A stretch of DNA of 7,680 bases. Origin: an uncultured Polyangiaceae bacterium (GTDB lineage Bacteria > Myxococcota_A > Polyangia > Polyangiales > Houyiibacteriaceae). The DNA lies in assembly GCA_947258625.1 (NCBI GenBank), contig CAMYJN010000096.1, forward strand, positions 1 through 7,680. Direction: 5' to 3'. The position numbers and the translations under genes are program-made. Below the pieces are notes generated by a model that worked only from the letters and a program-made list of their open reading frames with translations, was not told the origin of the DNA and did not search any database. Shown here piece after piece: positions 6,104 through 7,680 of the stretch. Numbering within the stretch: position 1 is the first letter of the stretch; every line of letters starts with the position of its first letter.

Positions 6104-7351
6104 CTATTCCGGGGGCTTGGACGCTGAATGTGCCACCGATCCCACAGTTGGCGCCGGGGAGAGGATCGAATCGGGGTCTTCGAAGAGAAAGGCTTCGATT
6201 TCGTCTCGTTTGGCGTGTGCATCACGCCTGCCCATCTCGATCAGGGTCTGCGCAAATCCGCCGTCGAACAGGAGGTAGCTGGCCAAGTCGGCGTCGGCTC
6301 CGGAGCCGACATCGAGCATGCTGATGAACGCGCGCCCTAGGCTCTTCCCGAAGCGGACTCGGTTGGAGGCGAGGTACTCCGAAGCGACCTGTCCGATGTC
6401 GACCGTCGGCCGAAGAACCAAGGAGCTGAGCAGGCGGCGCTTTGCCAAGGCACCACGCGCTTTGGCGGCGTCGTTGATGCGATCGACGAACTCCGGACCG
6501 TAGGCGCGCACGCCGTCCCGAAGGAAGTCGTTGATTCGCTGGACCTCGAGAAGGTCGGTGTTCACGTGGTCGAGAAGGAAGGCATTGAGGACCTTTCCGA
6601 GCATGAACGTGGCACCCGGGTACTTGCCGTCTTTCACGGCGCGCCGGTCGGCCGAGTGGGGCGTGGAGAGCCCGATGACGAGCAAACGGTTCATGCCGAG
6701 ATGCACCGATGGCCCCATGGGCGTGTTGAGACGAAGGCCGCCGTCACAGTGAATCTCGTCGCCGATTTCTACCGGCGGAAAGATGAGCGGAATCGCGGCG
6801 GAGGCGAGCACGTGGTGCTGGCCGATCCGGGCGCGTCGGACCAGCGCGTGAAGCCCCAGGCTGTCGGGAATTCCGATGCCTGGAGCCGCGTCGACGAAAA
6901 TCACCGGTTGCCCGGTTCCAACGTGCGTGGTGCTCACCGTGAGCGCTCGAAGCGCGCCGCTCCGAATGTTCTGCCTGAGCCGCCGCCAGCGGACGTTTCG
7001 GCCTACGAGAGCGGAGAGCGGGGTCGGGTCGAAGACGCCGCGTGCCTGGCCGGAACCGCCGAGGAGCACGCGATAGAGGCCTGCGGCTTGACGCAGACCA
7101 AAACCAAGGACGTGTGGCAGCTCGAGGCCGGTCCAAATGGAGACGAGCTGTTTCACCCCGGCCGGCACATCGCCGATGGCCGATGCGACGAAGGCGCCGT
7201 TGACCGCTCCGACGCTGGTGCCGGAGATCAGGTCGACCTTCGGTCCTTTCCCGTTGGTGTCGAGGAACTCGCTGAAGATGTATTGGAGAACCCCAACCTC
7301 GTACGCTCCTCGCGCACCACCTCCCGAAAGTATCAAGCCAAGACCACTCAC
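6104..7351 (-). CDS. Patatin-like phospholipase (Ser-Asp dyad lipid acyl hydrolase)
   Basis: A 415-residue protein predicted to hydrolyse acyl esters of membrane phospholipids or related lipids. The N-terminal patatin domain has the oxyanion-hole motif GGGARG (10-15), the nucleophile elbow GTSVG (44-48, Ser46) and the dyad aspartate in DGG (Asp203 of CDGGLRLNTP), so it should be active. There is no signal peptide: the catalytic fold starts at residue 3, implying a cytoplasmic or injected enzyme. Residues about 225-390 form a long extension with no motif I recognise, followed by a low-complexity Ser/Pro tail. The start is GTG at 7351, supported by GAGGAAG at 7362-7356 on the minus strand, at normal spacing. 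The gene is in the same direction as the MoxR operon but 110 bp upstream of it, and 59 bp after the small 82-residue gene. Confidence 0.93.
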   Translation of the reverse strand: MSGLGLILSGGGARGAYEVGVLQYIFSEFLDTNGKGPKVDLISGTSVGAVNGAFVASAIGDVPAGVKQLVSIWTGLELPHVLGFGLRQAAGLYRVLLGGSGQARGVFDPTPLSALVGRNVRWRRLRQNIRSGALRALTVSTTHVGTGQPVIFVDAAPGIGIPDSLGLHALVRRARIGQHHVLASAAIPLIFPPVEIGDEIHCDGGLRLNTPMGPSVHLGMNRLLVIGLSTPHSADRRAVKDGKYPGATFMLGKVLNAFLLDHVNTDLLEVQRINDFLRDGVRAYGPEFVDRINDAAKARGALAKRRLLSSLVLRPTVDIGQVASEYLASNRVRFGKSLGRAFISMLDVGSGADADLASYLLFDGGFAQTLIEMGRRDAHAKRDEIEAFLFEDPDSILSPAPTVGSVAHSASKPPE

Positions 7352-7355
7352 TGTG

Positions 7356-7362
7356 CTTCCTC
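7356..7362 (-). promoter_or_regulatory. Ribosome binding site of the patatin gene
   Basis: GAGGAAG on the minus strand ends four bases before the GTG at 7351. Its GAGG core is seven bases away. It is the best Shine-Dalgarno match in the window and decides in favour of the GTG start. Confidence 0.7.
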
Positions 7363-7410
7363 GTCCTTCAAGCCTAACAGCCGAAGCGACTTGTCGCAGA
7401 AATCATGGCT

Positions 7411-7659
7411 CTAAAGTAGCCGACGGATCTCGGGAGGGAGCCAAATCGCCTGATGGGGCAAGCGGCGGAGCGCATCGAGCAGCACCTCGGCCCGGCGCCA
7501 GGGTGGGGCGCTAGGAGACACGTAGAGCAGCGTTTCCCCCTGTACCCTGCAGAGCCCGCCGTCGACATGGGCCTCCTCGGGGAGCTCTTCTTCGAGCAGG
7601 CGTATCCCCAAGCGCGTCAATGCTCGTTCCAGGGCGTCGAGCTGAAGCGCGAGTTCCAC
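7411..7659 (-). CDS. Small conserved hypothetical protein with a GGLCR motif
   Basis: An 82-residue acidic-to-neutral protein with no signal peptide or membrane helix. It begins with an amphipathic helix (LDALERALTRLGIRLL), then a central GGLCRV motif (about 35-40) with the only cysteine, a short strand (TLLYVS), a second helix (EVLLDALRRL) and the ending IWLPPEIRRLL. I recall similar small proteins of the pattern 'GGLCRL-G-...-LPP.R' in myxobacterial genomes, but I know no function and cannot run a search. GTG at 7659 is the chosen start because it places the first helix at the usual distance. It lacks a good ribosome binding site, and the frame stays open to the right edge, so the true start may lie outside the window. 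A 59-bp gap separates it from the patatin gene, and the two may be co-transcribed. Confidence 0.7.
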   Translation of the reverse strand: MELALQLDALERALTRLGIRLLEEELPEEAHVDGGLCRVQGETLLYVSPSAPPWRRAEVLLDALRRLPHQAIWLPPEIRRLL

Positions 7660-7680
7660 GCTTCGAAGGGTGCGGCCGCG

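Noticed and set aside
7386..7397. 12-bp inverted repeat GCGAC-TT-GTCGC between the small gene and the patatin gene
   Set aside because: Arms of 5 bp in GC-rich DNA are common and no T-run follows, so it is neither a convincing terminator nor a convincing operator.
6566..7414. 282-codon open frame on the plus strand opposite the patatin gene
   Set aside because: The patatin frame on the minus strand has the complete catalytic motifs and a good ribosome binding site; the plus frame has neither.
1..7680. tRNA, rRNA, CRISPR arrays, insertion sequences or attachment sites
   Set aside because: No such structures, transposase genes or regularly spaced repeats were seen on either strand.

Overview
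The window is about 60+% GC and densely coded, with no mobile elements, RNA genes or CRISPR seen. Gene content points to a myxobacterium-like organism (Myxococcota, formerly Deltaproteobacteria). The evidence is a Pkn-type eukaryotic-like Ser/Thr kinase with a 'GGMAEV' glycine loop and an 'HRDVSPPN' catalytic loop, a patatin-like phospholipase, and a small 'GGLCR' hypothetical protein that I recall from myxobacterial genomes. This assignment rests on protein resemblance only.

Layout: (1) 1-276, minus: 5' part of rpe (ribulose-phosphate 3-epimerase), running off the left edge. (2) 277-389: divergent promoter region with a plausible sigma70-like promoter for the kinase. (3) 390-1871, plus: a tail-anchored Ser/Thr kinase. 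(4) 1861-5993, minus: a tight three-gene operon, transcribed right to left: MoxR AAA+ ATPase, DUF58 protein, then a TgpA-type membrane transglutaminase-like protein. The gap between the first two is 12 nt, and the second and third overlap as ATGA. The operon's last gene overlaps the kinase 3' end by 11 bp, tail to tail. (5) 5994-6103: an AT-rich upstream region with two 16-bp dyads sharing the form ACCC-N8-GGGT, on either side of a probable -10 element. (6) 6104-7351, minus: patatin-like phospholipase with an intact Ser-Asp dyad. (7) 7411-7659, minus: an 82-residue protein of unknown function.

The MoxR/DUF58/TgpA genes form a recognisable module found in many bacteria. The ATPase probably acts on, or with, the membrane-anchored DUF58 protein and a transglutaminase-fold enzyme facing the periplasm. 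Its substrates are poorly known. The kinase and the phospholipase are neighbours, and nothing in the sequence proves a functional link to the module.

I do not see a clearly new biological system. The least explained signals are the paired dyads upstream of moxR, the kinase anchored with essentially no external domain, and the 82-residue orphan family. Four of the seven genes appear to start with GTG.
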